64,000 bases of DNA from Albifimbria verrucaria (lineage: Eukaryota > Ascomycota > Sordariomycetes > Hypocreales > Stachybotryaceae), in contig JAHREC010000062.1 of NCBI GenBank assembly GCA_020081605.1, positions 3,777,758 to 3,841,757 on the forward strand. The letters run 5' to 3'. Positions 23,124 through 36,169 of the stretch are shown piece after piece. The translations under genes were made by a program, and so were the position numbers. The stretch's first letter is position 1. Every line of letters begins with the position of its first letter. Below the pieces are notes generated by a model that saw nothing but the letters and a program-made list of their open reading frames with translations, was not told the DNA's origin and made no database searches.

Positions 23124-24001
23124 GTACCCATTTGCTCGCAATTGGACGCCTCGTCGTGAAGAGCTGAAAAGACTGACCTGCTCCATGTTTCAGTCAGCAA
23201 ACGCTGACAGTATTTCTGCTAGATGATGTAGTCCTGCCAGTTCATCTGTGTAACCGTCCGTTAGCGACTCTCATACGACCTTTCAGAGAGAGTCTCCACG
23301 CGCTGATGTTTTAGCCCAGCCCTGTAGTAACGCTGATGGGGCCGCGTCTATCGGATGCAGGGTAGGGCCCAGTTCCTGGCGAACTATAGCTCTCCAAATG
23401 ATAGCTTGTATTTACTCCTCACGGGGTAAGATTGCCTCTAAGACAAACTAGACTATGTAGGCTCCACTGGGTAAATATGCGCGTGTATATTCTATTTGTA
23501 GGGCCCAAGGAGAGGATCCCTCCTGTCCTGTAGGACGATCCCCTGCTGTTGGCTGCACCTTTACCCATCTTATCCGAATGTAGCCAGGCTGTAGCCTTGT
23601 TGCAACCAAAGGATTGCGTTTCCCGCATATCAGGGCATTGGTTGGACAAACGCAAGCTGTACCGAAGCGGGATCCGCTGCTTCGCCCCCAAACCCTGCAT
23701 TGTTTTACATGGTCGGCTGCACGTCGTCACGGCCGCGGCCAGGATGTTTGTGGATGTGTTTCGGCTTCCTTGCAAATATTTCTCGCCTGTATTTGCCTTA
23801 TAGTCGGGGTGCTTCCCTCGTGGATTGTCCTTGTGGACCACCGCTCCTCATAGTTCTTTGAACACACGCCGACCCTTCGATAGCTGTGCTAATGTCCTCC
23901 TGGGAGCGGCCTAGGAGAGCTCATTGAGCAAGGCCATCTGCACAAGATCACTATAAGAAGCGTTGCAAGTGCCTGACAGCGACCGGGTATAGCTACTCAA
24001 T
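23124..24001. other. Spacer right of element, left of membrane protein gene
   Basis: About 880 bases. A minus-strand frame of about 140 codons spans 23419-23841 but shows no family motif, and its start is not an ATG. It could be a remnant of transposon or gene sequence; nothing firm can be said. Confidence 0.35.
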
Positions 24002-26423
24002 ATGAGGGACCAACCGCAAGACTGGATGGCCAGTAAGGGCATCTTCCGGTCAAACCCCAGAAGAACGGAAGCCCTGAAAGGCTAGGTTATTATCTTCGAT
24101 GGCTTATCCTAATGTCAATCATTATACTCGGAGCAGCTGTGGGCTTTCTTACCTGGCTTTGGTGGCAGTCCACAAATGAAACTGCTTCATGGAGACGGCT
24201 TATTCTAGGCTCCTATGCGACACAGGCCGTGACCCTCTCTGCTATCCTCATCAGGACGGCTGCTAGTATTTTAGCTGGCGTCGCGTGCTCCATGATTGCA
24301 GCCATCGCATTGGAGAAACAGGGCGTTCCGCTTGAGACTGTTGCAGAAATGTCGGTCTCGCGATACAGCAACAGCCCGCCCACCACAGTCTTCTTCTGGA
24401 TGTTTGGACCAGCGCTCAAGAAGCCGCTGCGACTAGCTGCGGCTATCCTTGCGCTCACGACATTGGCATCTCAATTCACATCGACCTTGCTCGTCACCGA
24501 TCTTAAGCTGGGCCCTTGAAAACATTCCCGCAGCGCATTTCGCTTCCTCACAAGTCCGACCCATCTCTCACTCAGTCGTGGGACCAAGACGACTGGAAAA
24601 CCAGGCCAGCTGCGTCAGAGGTCTTCGCGGAGTTTTCGGAAACGGTAGACGTCCCTGAGGATGAAGATGATACAGGCCCAACCATCCGAGCTTTCTTGCC
24701 GCTGGATCTACAAGACCGACGGGAGAAGCTTCAGGAATACACAGGCATGGCTCGAGTCCTCGACGTTCGGGTGTCTTGCAAGCGTCCCATTATCTCGAAA
24801 GTTTCCTTTTGCTCGCTAGGTCCCACGACCAACATGCTGCAGTTGTGTGGCACAATCGAGCTACCGAGCCAACCAAAAGTCACAGGCGAAGAAGCGCCCA
24901 TAAAGACCAGATTTAGGTGTCCGTTAATGGAAGTCCAGCCAAAGGGAACCACAAGCATGAGAAACATGACCAACGCTTGGCAGATGTGCTACGTAGCCCA
25001 CCTCTCTGAAAACGCTACCGCCATCCACTTCAACAGTGAGCTTGTCAATGCTCCAGGAAAGGAGCTACCTGGAGGTTACATGGTATGGGACTTTGGATCT
25101 TTTGCGGATCAGTTGGAGAATCAGCTAGCTGCACGTGGGCCACCCACGGTATCCAGAAATCGTACCGATCCCAATCGTGACAGCCAAGAAGATAAGATAT
25201 GGACCTCTATCAACTCGACAAGCTTGGGCCCGTGGACTGAGCAGTGGTATCGTGCTTTGCCATACACGCCAGATATCACTGGCTCAGAGATGCCGAGCAT
25301 GAAACTACCCTTGAAGGCATCTTTCTGCTTCGAGATTGTTAGGTAAGTTGCCTTATACATCTCTATCACTCTGTTATCACTCTATTATCACATATACTAA
25401 CCACCAGATGAATAAAGTAATCAAGCGATTGCATACGCGAACATCACAGCATCAAGGGAAAAGGCTTCAGTTGAACCCAAATACACATGGAACTCTGAGA
25501 AAAGAATATACAACGTCACAGCAGTCAGGCAACAGCTTGGCGCAGTGAACCAAACCGAGGAAGTTGACAGAGGAATCCTGAATATATCTGGCCCTGAGTT
25601 GAAAGCAGAACTTACCAAGATTCTTGGTCTTTGGGAACAACCCCTCAAACCATCGACGAAATTATGGATGGAGTGAACAGCAGCGACACTGAACCATACT
25701 ATGATGCAAAAATAATATTCCACCGCAGGTTAAACGCTGCGACGCGTATATTCTGCCCGGACTGCACACGGGGTAATTTGGCAGAGACATTGGCAAATGA
25801 CCAGATCGGCGCAATGTTTTACGACACAATAAAGGATACAAACTCGCCTGCTCTGGCTATTCAGGCGATTCAAACAACAATGGCTCGATACGTGTACTAC
25901 GATACCCTGCCACTTCTCCAGAAAATGAGTGACGCATCAATGGTGTATTACGACGAGGTTATATATCCTCAACACACCCGCGGCTACTGGGCCGTGATAG
26001 CCGTTCTTGCAGTTCACCTCGCGTTATTCCTCGTGCTGTTCAGAATCTTCTTCACGACGCAGTCCAGCTTCCTCGACAACGTCTGGCACACGGTAGCACA
26101 AATCTCCGAGAGCGCCGCGTGCGTACACGTCCTCCACCGGGCGAATCTTGCGCCGGACAGCACCATCAAGGCCGCATCGCGGCGGCACAGGAGATACCGT
26201 CCATGGGGGAGTGTCGAAGCATGATGAGGACGAGGAAAAGCCTGGATACTGGGCCGGGATGATGCGGTGGCGAGGACGTGGAGGAAACAAAAGGACGGAG
26301 AAGTTGAGATATGTGATTGGAAAGGATGGGCAGCTTCGGCCTGTGGATGCTTTGGATGTAGATACGAGCGTCAGCCGTACGACGACGTTCTTTAGCCCGA
26401 TATCGAAAACTGCTTCGAGTTGA
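24002..26423 (+). CDS. Uncharacterised polytopic membrane protein with large ectodomain
   Basis: ATG at 24002, exons 24002-25342 and 25418-26423. A short basic head (FRSNPRRTEALK) is followed by a helix (WLILMSIIILGAAVGFLTW), a second long hydrophobic stretch (QAVTLSAILIRTAAS through CSMIAAIAL) and a third near LRLAAAILALTTLASQ. A roughly 430-residue domain with N-glycosylation sequons (NMT, NAT, NST, NIT, NVT, NQT, NIS) comes next, then a final helix (AVIAVLAVHLALFLVLFRI) and a basic cytosolic tail. This architecture recurs in many ascomycete proteins of unknown function. Five lost bases (near 24082, 24514, 25633, 26173, 26208) break the frame; restored length is 783 residues. Confidence 0.8.
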
Positions 26424-26783
26424 GAAGTTGGCATCACACCATGCTTGGTTTAATAAAGCTGTTTACCGTTAAGTCCTGATTCGTATGTGAGGTTTACCCG
26501 TAACCACAGACAACTAGTTGACACGGTCAACATGTTAATTGCTCTTTCAACAGTGAGGTCCACGCTTACACTCCACGTCAATAGAGCAATTTATGTTATT
26601 CTGTTACATCGCTATTAAGGACTTCATTCTCAAGATATACCTCACATATTCACAATCCTCATCAACCAATTCTTGACGTATTAACATCTGACATTACTCA
26701 ATATACTCTCATCACAACAATCGTCCATCATCTCATCGTTCGTCATTACTACTATACATCACAACCTCCACACACCACCCTAC
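26424..26783. other. Intergenic, convergent 3' ends
   Basis: AT-rich spacer of 360 bases between the membrane protein stop and the alcohol dehydrogenase stop. No feature recognised. Confidence 0.5.
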
Positions 26784-27862
26784 TTAAGCCCGACCAAACG
26801 CCTTGTCAAAGCCCGTCAGAGTAAAGCGGTAGCGCACCTTGTTATCCTTCAGTCGCTCAATCGCCTCCCGGCAGCCCTCTTCTGAAATATCAATCGTCTC
26901 GACCCACGGCGTCACGCCCTTGTCCGCCGCCAGCTGCAGCAGCGCCTCCATCTCCTGGTGGTTGCCCAGGTGTGAGCCTGTCAGCTTCGGGCCGCCGCTC
27001 GCGAACAGCATCGGCTTCATCGGGGCAGGGGCTCGTCGCCCAGGCCGACCATGTGGAAGTCGCCGCCGGGCTTCAGCAGGCCCAGGTACTCGCTCATGTC
27101 GAAGTTGTGTGCCACGTCCGCCGTGCTCAGGACGAAGTCGAACTTCTTGGCCCACTTGTCCGCCCAGCCCTTCTCGCCCGTCACGATGACGTCCTTGGCG
27201 CCCAGCTTGCGGCAGTCGTCCGCCTTGCTGGGTGAGTGTGTGAGCGCGTATGTCTCCGCGCCCAGGGCCGCCGCGAACTGAACCGCAATGTGGCCCAGAC
27301 CGCCCACGCCGACGATGCCCACGCGCTTGCCGGGGCCGACGTTGGCACGTACAAGCGGCGAGTAGGTAGTTACTCCGGCGCACAGCAGCGGCGCCACGGA
27401 GTTGGTGTCAAGCTTCTCCGGGATCTTAAAGGTAAAGTACTCGTGCGCACGAATATGCGACGCAAACCCTCCGTGCGCAACGCTACCATCCTCATACTTT
27501 GCGTTATACGTGTCCACCATACGGGGGCAGTAATTCTCGTTCTTGTCCTTGCACAAATCGCACTCCAGGCACGCCCAGACCTGGGCGCCAACACCAACAC
27601 GGTCGCCCTCCTTGATGCCCTTGACGTGCTCGCCAACGCGGACAGCCTTGCCGACAACCTCGTGGCCTACGCACAGAGGACCTCAAAGGGCCCCAGCCGC
27701 CGGTCACGGTGTGCACGTCGGAGCCGCAGACACCGCAGGCGTCAATCTGGACGTCAATGTCGTGGTCGCCAAAGGGCTTGGGGTGAGCTCCGACTTGTGG
27801 AATTTGTTCCACGAGTCCGGGCTGTCGACGCAGAAGCCGGTGAAAGTGTCAGGGTAACCCAT
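26784..27862 (-). CDS. NADP-dependent zinc alcohol dehydrogenase (cinnamyl/ADH6 type)
   Basis: Medium-chain dehydrogenase/reductase that reduces aldehydes, typically medium-chain or aromatic, with NADPH. Single exon. Catalytic zinc ligands are visible: Cys in DACGVCGSDVH, the His-Glu pair in CVGHEVVG, and Cys in APLLCAGVTTYSPL. The structural zinc cysteines lie in CLECDLCKDKNENYC. The Rossmann motif is VGIVGVGGLGHIAVQFA; the following THSPSKADD, with Ser and Lys, fits NADP preference as in yeast ADH6/7. Four lost C bases (near 27781, 27692, 27683, 27023) break the frame; restored length is 360 residues, the family norm. The physiological substrate is not predictable. Confidence 0.95.
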
Positions 27863-29556
27863 TGTGTATGATTTAGCGCGACCGAAGCCAAAGAGGTTCT
27901 CAAATGTGTAAAGGTGGTGTGGGTGGTGTAATCGAAAAAGGGCAAAAGTGGTATGTTTCGTAGATCTACAGCAACAGGCTGTGTAAGTTGATTTGTTTCG
28001 AATATTGATGCTCTTCTTCAGCTTCAAGCCTGCCAGACCTGAAGCCTCTTATACGTTTTCCATTCCAGTCAAAAACGTCAAACCCATCCCGACGTGATGC
28101 CTCCCTCCTACCGATGACGTCTAAGACTGTGGTCCACCGGAGACCTCCCGACGGGCCGCTCCCCACAGAACGGACGGCTATAAACTGCCGTGCTGGATGA
28201 TGGCGGCCACAGTCATCGAGAAGCACAGCTCGCTCATCGACCGGCATCTCCGATGCGGCTGGTTGGCTCAGGGATCCATGACGTGCCGGGGCGCAACGTG
28301 GGAGGCGAACCACACAGCGTTCCTCAACGGGCGCCCGAGCAGCCTGCCCGATACGGCGAAGAAGGCTGAGGAATTATGGGAGAAAAGTAAGCTTGTAGCG
28401 AAAACTGGAGCCGCGTGCATGGCGGGATGACGTTCACGACCGATGCCCCGGCGCGCCATCGCTCGGCGTCATTATAAAATTGACCGTGCTAGTGGAGAAG
28501 CTCACCCTGCGCATCCAATCCCGTGAGAAGGTCATATCTGAATAAGGAAACCAGCATCACTAATCCGCTGCCTCGGTCACGGAGCCCAGTGATAAGCTGT
28601 AAAGTATTGTCTTTTACTTGTGAATCGGAGGCAGCTGATAGAAGGGGTGAAGGGTATTGCCCGAATGGGAACTGGCAGCTCCGGTCCGCCTTCCGGGACG
28701 GGCCTTGTTGATACCCGGCCGTGTTCCGTGTCAGATGTGTCTGAGCGCCGGATATGCGGGACGGGCGGCCAATGAAAAGGACAAGACAAGTGCTGGATGT
28801 TTTATGTCGCTGTGTGTAAGTCAGTGGCTCTTCATTTAAACAAGCAAATGCCCAGGAACTTGTTAGACTACATGCTCACACGGTTTTCATCACTTCACAG
28901 CAGCATTCACTACATCTCACACCGCTCACACCTCACACCACTCACAAGACCATCTAACCGTCGAGCAACGTTCCATATCATTTCATAAGTTGCTATACAC
29001 CCAGACAGCCGCCAATGCAGCTCAGGCAGCATCCAGAAGCTAGATACAAGAGGCTAAATCACGCGTATGTAATCCCATCCACCGTGTCGCCTCGCCTATA
29101 GTAGGGCAAATCCAATCAACAAGTTCAGTCCGTGTCTTCTTCGGGGTCCCTTCCATCCAAACGCCGTGTTTCTCGAAATCAAAAGGCCAAGGTCAGCATC
29201 AAAACATGGGATGCCCCTTGCCCGCTGCAGGCCCGCTTCCAAACCAGACGCACGCACTGCGATTTATAGCAAACGATCAACCCAGAAGGTACATCTGCCA
29301 AGGCAAACAAAATCAACCACTCTACAAGACATCTGCGCTGGCTGAGATTGGAAATGCTGCGCAGAGAACGTCTGCTATGGTCACTCCTGACACCAAGAAC
29401 CATGCACTCTAGCATGTTACGACGTCCGGATTCTCCATCGTCTCCACCTCTATAGTTGTTTTCGTCCCCTTTTTTCTGCTTTTCTTTTAGTTTTGGGCGC
29501 CTTTTGTTCACTTGCTTTCTCAAGCAAATCCCATATTTTCATCAACTTTTATGGGC
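27863..29556. other. Upstream of alcohol dehydrogenase, downstream of OPI1
   Basis: About 1.7 kb between two tandem minus-strand genes. No gene was recognised in it. A TATAAAA-like sequence lies at 28471-28478, but its orientation does not tie it to a gene. The stretch 28880-28935 has CACTCAC/CTCACAC near-repeats. Confidence 0.45.
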
Positions 29557-31487
29557 TCAACCCATCTTTACATCACCGTTGGGCTCTGTTTGGGGCAGCA
29601 GCATCTCCTGCTGACCAGGCTTATCAGCCCTCCTCTTCTTGCCCATCCTCTCACACCAGTCTTCGGCGCTGACAATGGTACCGTCCACCACGCCGCTGAC
29701 CTGGGTGACCATGTCCAGACCCTCCTTGGCCAAGACCAGGATCTTGTGCGCTCCGTCGCGAATGGCCGACTCGCTGTCTTTGTCACCGTTTTCCGACGAC
29801 GACTCAGACATGGTAGCGATGCGGAAGCGTTGAGGAAGGCTAGTAAGGTGACGGCGGACAAGGACCCTTGCATTCTCAGGAGTGCACCACCGGCGTATTT
29901 GGAGACGGTGTTGACAACGTCCTGTAGAGTCTTGACGACATCACCCTTGAGTGAGTCAATGCGAGCCACAAGCTCACTGCGCGATTGTGCCGGGGGCTGG
30001 ATAGGTTGAACATCAACAACCATTCCGCCATGTTTCTCATCTAGTTGCGCCTGCTGCTGTTCCGCATTGGCAGCATTGTCGTACTGCTCTAGAGTATCCT
30101 TCAAGGCACCAATGACTCTTGCCATGTGACTGTTTGCCCATCGTAGCCAGCTCAAGCAGTACTTGAGACTCCGCAGGCTCTCATCGCTCATAGCAACGCT
30201 GAGTCCTGACGTAGACATGATGAGACAGGATTGCCAGGGGCAGTAGAGTTTTGGCTGCCCGACTTTTGTGAGTGCGACTCGGTGTACGCAGGAGAGCGCA
30301 ACTCATCATAGGCCGGGAGGGTATCGGTGCTGGCCATGGAAAGCCGTCGATCACCCTGGGGCGTAGGGGGCATGGAATCTTGCAAGACGACAGTGTCCAT
30401 GATGGGTTGTGGCTGGCCCGACACGGGGCTAACAGCACCATTATCCATCGTCACCTGGTCGCTAGAGTTGACCAGACCGCTGCCCATCTTGCGACGCTTC
30501 TTAGAGCTACCGGCCTCCAGGTCCGAGGACGAGTTGCCTCTGCGACCAGCACCGAGGAACCATCGCACGCCTCCTCAACGCCAGTGACACGGCCGACAGA
30601 GCCAACAGTGTTGGCGATGGGTGTCAGGTAGCCCTCGACATATTCGGCGCTGGACTTGAAGCGGGGCGAAAAGTTCTTGGCGCCTCCGTAGGCCGATGTC
30701 GCACTTCCGATGGTGGTGGCCAGGAGAGGATGCGAAGTGGTGAGCAAGGACAGCAGGGGTTCGGGCTGTTGCGGTTGTTGGTGTACGGGGTGGTTGGGCT
30801 AACGGGGAGGAGGGCGCATCCGTTGCTGGTACTGGGGGCGACGATACAAAGTCTATAGTGATAGGTCATTAGTTTCGACGTCATGACGCAAGGACTCAAG
30901 GAGACGCACCTGCTCGCAAATCGCCCAAGGCTTCAGCGGCGAGGCGCACATCTGGGTCGTCAAGGCTCACGCTGCTGGCCCTGAGCTCGTGCATGCGATC
31001 GGGTGAGGCGGCGCTGATGACGCTGTTGCTGCTGGCGTCCAACTCCATGGTGTCTGGGCTCTCCATCTTGGGCAGCTGGGCCTGGGCGGGCGAGGAAAGG
31101 ACTTGATGGGGTTGAGGACGGGCCAATGCGGCTGGTCGAGGGATCGGTCGGCGCGAAGGGACTGCAGGGCGCTCAGCGAAGGCAGCACCTGGTCGGCGAC
31201 ATCGTTGTGCGACATGGATGGTCTCGGCCTCGGCAGCGGCAGGTCGGCGGTGGGCACGTCGGGGAAGCGCATGGGGAGAGCAGAGTGGGAGTAGGCGGGC
31301 GGCGAGGAGGAGTTATGAGCGGTCGGGTGCAGACGAGGCAATGCCGGGGAGGCCCGAGGTCGACGAGGGATTGATTCGTGGCGGTTGTGGTTGTGGTTGA
31401 GGTTGAGGTTGTGGGCGGTGGCAGCTCGCGGCGACTGACGCTGGCCGCGAGCATGTGACGGTGCGGCTGCTGCTGCTGCTGCTCCAT
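29557..31487 (-). CDS. OPI1: Opi1-type transcriptional repressor of phospholipid genes
   Basis: In yeast Opi1 represses inositol/choline-responsive genes; phosphatidic acid holds it at the ER and its release to the nucleus turns the genes off. Exons 30910-31487 and 29557-30852, 57-nt intron. The ATG at 31487 begins MEQQQQQ, within a disordered Pro/Ser-rich head; the frame extends upstream only with non-ATG codons. Conserved parts are DPDVRLAAEALGDLRADFV across the intron, AYGGAKNFSPRFKSSAEYVE, GYLTPIANTVGSVGRVTGVE, the basic SSKKRRKMGSG, and the C-terminal SLRSLKYCLSWLRWANSHM to ALKDTL segment. About seven lost bases break the frame; restored length is 626 residues. Regulation by lipids is inferred from the family. 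Confidence 0.92.
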
Positions 31488-34157
31488 GTCCAGCAAACAA
31501 AGGTGGGCCCCTGCTTTCACTTGGACATTTGGCGCACCGCGAGGGAAGAATCCGAGGCTCGCCGTCCCCGTCCGTGAGCGATGGCGACAGGAAAGGCGAG
31601 GATGTCGCTGAATGGGAGAAGGGGGAGGACACAGGATCGGAGGGAGAGGAAGAAGAGAAGAAGCGGAGAGGAAGCGAGAGCCAGCGAGAGGCTCGGTTGG
31701 CGTGTGAAGGTGGTGCCAGTCCCGGTTATCTTTTAGTGGAGTTGGCCACTAACTCACATGCAAAAGGGCCACAGGTACAAGTACAGGTACCGGCACGGGT
31801 ACAACGCGCCCATACACAGGCCTGCCCTGCACCCCGTGATGCTGACTGATGCTTCCTTCTGCGCCTACTGTACCTACAGTGCAGCAGGCTACCACCCCAA
31901 GGCTAACCAGAGACCAGAGACCAGAGACCAGAGGGACCCCTCCCTCCCTGCAGGGTCCTGATAGACTTGCAGTAGCAAGGTCTTGGATTGGGCGACGATA
32001 ACCTCCGAGAGCAGACCATGGGGATCCGAGGACCACGGCGACCTCGCCTAGCACAGCAGGACAGGCTCGCCCGTCTCGTGCGCGCGCCTTCGTCCAGCCG
32101 AAGCAGAAGCCGGTTCCCCAAATCCACTCCCTCCTTCGGTGAATTGGCCAGCGAAGCCTGGTCGGGCTATCAGGCGGCCCCGAAGCGTTAGTAGGCAGAG
32201 GGTTTAGTCGGTAGTAGTAGTAGGTAAGGGAGGTAGGCGAAGTACCCGGTACCTGCTGTTCGCTGCCAGTCCCAGAAAAACTTCCCCGCTGGACAGGGCA
32301 CAGGCCGGTGTTAGAGACGAAATGACACCAACGTCATGCAGCCCCAGGGCGAGGATGCCAGTTTCTTTATATATGTATGCAAAAATAGACAGATCCAAAA
32401 GATTGTTTGGTGGCACCAGCTAGATCCAACGTAGAAGCCCACTACTTACACGTTCTTCTTATTCCTTGATTTTTCTTCTTCTTCTGTTTGAGTTTACTTT
32501 TCAAGACATGGAACTTCGTGCAGAGAGTTTCTGCTCTTTAGCACTTTAGCATGTGGAGGGAGGGGGCGCCCTTCTAAACGCCAGCCAAGGTACCCCAAGT
32601 AGGCGGTACTTTAACCAAACCGGAGGAAAAAAACAAGAACCACAATCACATGCCAACAATGTCGCCATTGGGAGTCGCACGTGATGCGATCGCCAGCGTC
32701 TGCGTGGGCTTGGGCTTGGGCTTGGGCTTTCTGCGCCGTTGATCCCCTTACGTACCGCACCGTATCGTCTGGTCCGGCCCTCGCGACCATTGCCATTTTC
32801 TCTTAAACCCCAGTTTCAACAGTCGGGCCCTTCTTGTTACCCACCTGGCCTGCCCCTAGCGGTCCGCCCTGGTGGTGTCAAAATCGGAGCCTCTCCCCGC
32901 CTGCGCCTTTGACAACCGAAGCGAGCGATGGGAAAGCGACGCTATCTTGCATGGCATGGCAGTGATAACAGCGTTGGAATCAAATGCAGGCCCCCTCCCT
33001 GGAGTTTCTGCTGTGGGAGCATCGATTTCAGCATCCAAATCTACTGGTACGGCTGAATTGTGCATCTGCATCTGTAATCACCATCCCATCCCCTACGGGA
33101 TCGGCAGACCCTCGAATCCTTCTCTGCGACATGCTCAGGACTACGTGATGATCTGTTCTGGTGGTCACCGCACTGCCTTCAAGCTCGTGAATACAACAAC
33201 ATCGTCGTCACCATCAAGCACAAAACACAAATAGCGTCCGCTCAACCACCTGGGGTAAGCTTCAATGGGAATGGCTGGGCCTCGGTGCCAACACCCCGTG
33301 CTCAATCACGGCGCAGATTGGCCACTGCTTGTCGTGCCCTGGCGTCTTGCTCATCAACCGGTCATTGCGGCTGAAGACTATGCCAGTCTCATGCCACCAC
33401 ACCATCTCCCAGACGTGCGTGCATGTCTCTACGGCGCAGCAACAAACAGGGCCAAGCCAGAAGCTCGGCATTTCTCGTCCCGGAGGAACACCATCAAAAA
33501 TATGTGCGGCTTCTCTGACGCCGCCCAAGCAACGTAAGAAATTTATACTCGGGCAGCTCTTATGAAACCATTGTTAAAAACATCTCTCTCCGCGCCACGA
33601 AATCGCAGCTTCATCCACGGCCCCACGGCTGGTCCGACAGAATGCCGTCCGGTTGTGGGATGGTAAAGATGAGCTGCACTGTCTAATGGGCGCGTTGAGA
33701 GAAGAAGAAGAGGAAAGGAAAAGAGCAATTGGTTTTTTTCTGGTTTTACGTAGAGAGAAGAGGGTCCTCCCCAGCCCAAGCTGGAACCGTCACGTGCTCC
33801 GTAAATTACTCGCCTTACCTAAGCTCCCGATAAGCTCCTGTCCCCTACCCCTAGCCGGGGATTTGCCGTGCCGATAGCGAGTCCAGGCTGTGCGGTGAGT
33901 CGTTGGCTCCAGATGCCAAATGGCCAGCTACCCGTCGATATAGAGCTTCCTCTTCCACGACATGCCCGTCTCCGCCATGTTCTAACCGGCCACCTCGCCC
34001 AGTCCCTCCCTTGACAGGACACCCGCCATCGCCTTCCTGTGCATGACCCGACTCTCCGCCTAATTCCATCTCGTGGCCCCCGTGCCGAGCTCGCCCAAAG
34101 ACCCCACGGTCTCCCCGCCGCCTTCTCCTATTCTGCCAACGTCATCTGCTCCCAGCC
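31488..34157. other. Long divergent intergenic region, OPI1 / AP-1 mu
   Basis: About 2.7 kb with no recognisable gene. It has several short tandem arrays: ACAGGTAC-type units near 31770-31800, AGACCAG repeated about four times at 31906-31932, and GGGCTT repeated at 32707-32731. CACGTG occurs at 32678-32683 and 33791-33796. The near-open minus frame at 31488-31740 is the 5' leader of OPI1 without an ATG. Confidence 0.45.
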
Positions 34158-35678
34158 ATGGCTTCCGCCCTCTTCTTCCTCGACCTCAAGGGCAAGGTAT
34201 GCCGCCGGCCCAATGCGCCCCCTCCGCTCCGCCTAGGCTAACGGCTCGCCCTCGCAGACCCTTCTTGCCCGTAACTACAGGGGTGACATCCCCATGTCCG
34301 CCGTCGAAAAGTTCCCCGTCCTCCTGTCCGAAGCCGAAGAGGAATCCTCGGCCGTGCCGCCATGCTTCTCCCGCGAGGGCATCAACGTATGTTGACGCGG
34401 CCCCCTCGTCGCCAGGGCTTGTCTGACCATCCCCGTCTTTTAGTATCTCTACATCCGCCACAACAACCTCTACCTCCTCGCCCTTACCAAGCGCAACACC
34501 AACGCCGCCGAGATCCTCCTCTTCCTCCACAAGGTCGTCGAAGTCTTCACCGAGTACTTCAAGGCCCTCGAAGAGGAGTCCATCCGCGATAACTTTGTCA
34601 TCATTTACGAACTCCTCGACGAGATGATGGACTTTGGCTATCCCCAGACCACCGAGTCCAAGATCCTCCAGGAGTACATCACCCAGGAGTCCCACAAGCT
34701 CGAGATCCAGGCCCGCCCGCCCATCGCCGTCACCAATGCCGTCTCCTGGCGTTCCGAGGGTATCCGTTACCGCAAGAACGAGGTCTTCCTCGACGTCGTC
34801 GAAAGCCTCAACCTGCTCGTCAGCTCCAACGGCAACGTGCTGCGCAGTGAGATTCTCGGTGCCGTCAAGATGAAGTGCTACCTGAGCGGTATGCCCGAGC
34901 TGCGGCTGGGCCTCAACGACAAGGCCATGTTCGAGACGACCGGCCGCACCACCCGTGGCAAGGCCGTCGAGATGGAGGATGTCAAGTTCCACCAGTGCGT
35001 GCGCCTGTCACGTTTCGAGAACGACCGCACCATCTCCTTTATCCCCCGACGGCGAGTTCGAGCTCATGTCCTACCGTCTCAACACCCAGGTCAAGCCGCT
35101 CATCTGGGTCGAGTGCGTCGTCGAGTCGCATTCCGGCTCGCGTGTCGAGTACCTGCTCAAGGCCAAGTCTCAGTTCAAGCGCCGCAGTACCGCTAACAAC
35201 GTCGAGATCATCGTCCCCGTGCCTGACGACGCCGACTCGCCCCGCTTCCGCACCAACATCGGCGCCGTTCACTACGCCCCCGAGCAGAGCGCCATTGTCT
35301 GGAAGATCAAGCAGTTCGGCGGCAACAAGGAGTTCCTCATGCGCGCCGAGCTGGGCCTCCCTAGCGTGCGGGGCGATGACGAGCACGGCGGTGGCATGAC
35401 TGGTGGTTTCGGTGGCAGCATGGGCGGTGTGGGTGGAATTGGAAAGGGTGCCAAGCGGCCTATCCAGGTCAAGTTTGAGATCCCCTATTTCACGACCAGT
35501 GGTATCCAGGTGCGCTACCTCAAGATCACGGAACCCAAGGTAAGTCATCTCATCATAAATACTCCAGCTTCCGCTGTGCTAACTCATCCCGATCAAGCTT
35601 CAATATCCCTCCCTGCCCTGGGTCCGATATATCACACAATCCGGCGACATCGCCGTCCGTCTACCCGACGCCGTATGA
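34158..35678 (+). CDS. APM1: AP-1 clathrin adaptor complex subunit mu
   Basis: Medium chain of the AP-1 adaptor; recognises YxxPhi sorting signals at the trans-Golgi network and endosomes. Exons 34158-34196, 34258-34386, 34444-35539 and 35598-35678. The longin-like N-terminal domain (ALFFLDLKGKTLLARNYRGD) and the YLYIRHNNLYLLALTKRN motif are followed by the mu homology domain from about residue 165 (VSWRSEGIRYRKNEVFLDVV, MSGMPELRLGLNDK-type). It ends LPWVRYITQSGDIAVRLPDA plus a terminal Val. One break: a seven-C run expected in FIPPDGEFEL (near 35043) reads as five, so two bases are missing. Restored length is 448 residues, typical of AP-1 mu. Confidence 0.97.
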
Positions 35679-36169
35679 GTCTAGCTGGTTTACTAGGCAA
35701 AACACGACAACCCCTCACACCAAACCCTCCTACCCGTCTTGTCGCAAAGCGGGAGACGCGGGCCCCGGGGACGGCGCAGGGCTTACGACTCTATGCCAGA
35801 AGAAAAAAGAGAGAGAACGGAGTTACAGGCTAGCGGCTCGATGAGGATGCTCGCGCTTGAGCGCACACGAGAAATCAAAGAGTATATATATTCAGGATGA
35901 TCAAGACGATGTAGCTATAGACTCCATGCGCTCAAAGCTTTAGCGATAACGGTGGCGGGAAAGTACAGATAGCAGTGATGAACGAACCAAGAAATGCTTC
36001 CAATATTCTTTGCGTGTTTGATATATCTGTGAAGGCTGTATATGAAAAAGCATGGGTGTGTTGCTGCACAGCAGAAAGGCATGCTTAACAGAGCTTCGAA
36101 GAAACGCACAATGAATGAGAGATGCAGTAGTGACAAGCCTGTTTAACCACCAGGGGTGTTTAGCCAACG
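35679..36169. other. Intergenic, convergent 3' ends
   Basis: About 490 bases between the AP-1 mu stop and the stop of the following minus-strand gene. It is AT-rich in the middle. No gene was seen. Confidence 0.5.

Noticed and set aside
34186..34992. 268-codon open frame antisense to AP-1 mu
   Set aside because: It lies wholly opposite well-supported exons of AP-1 mu; long antisense frames are expected from strong codon bias in GC-rich fungal genes.
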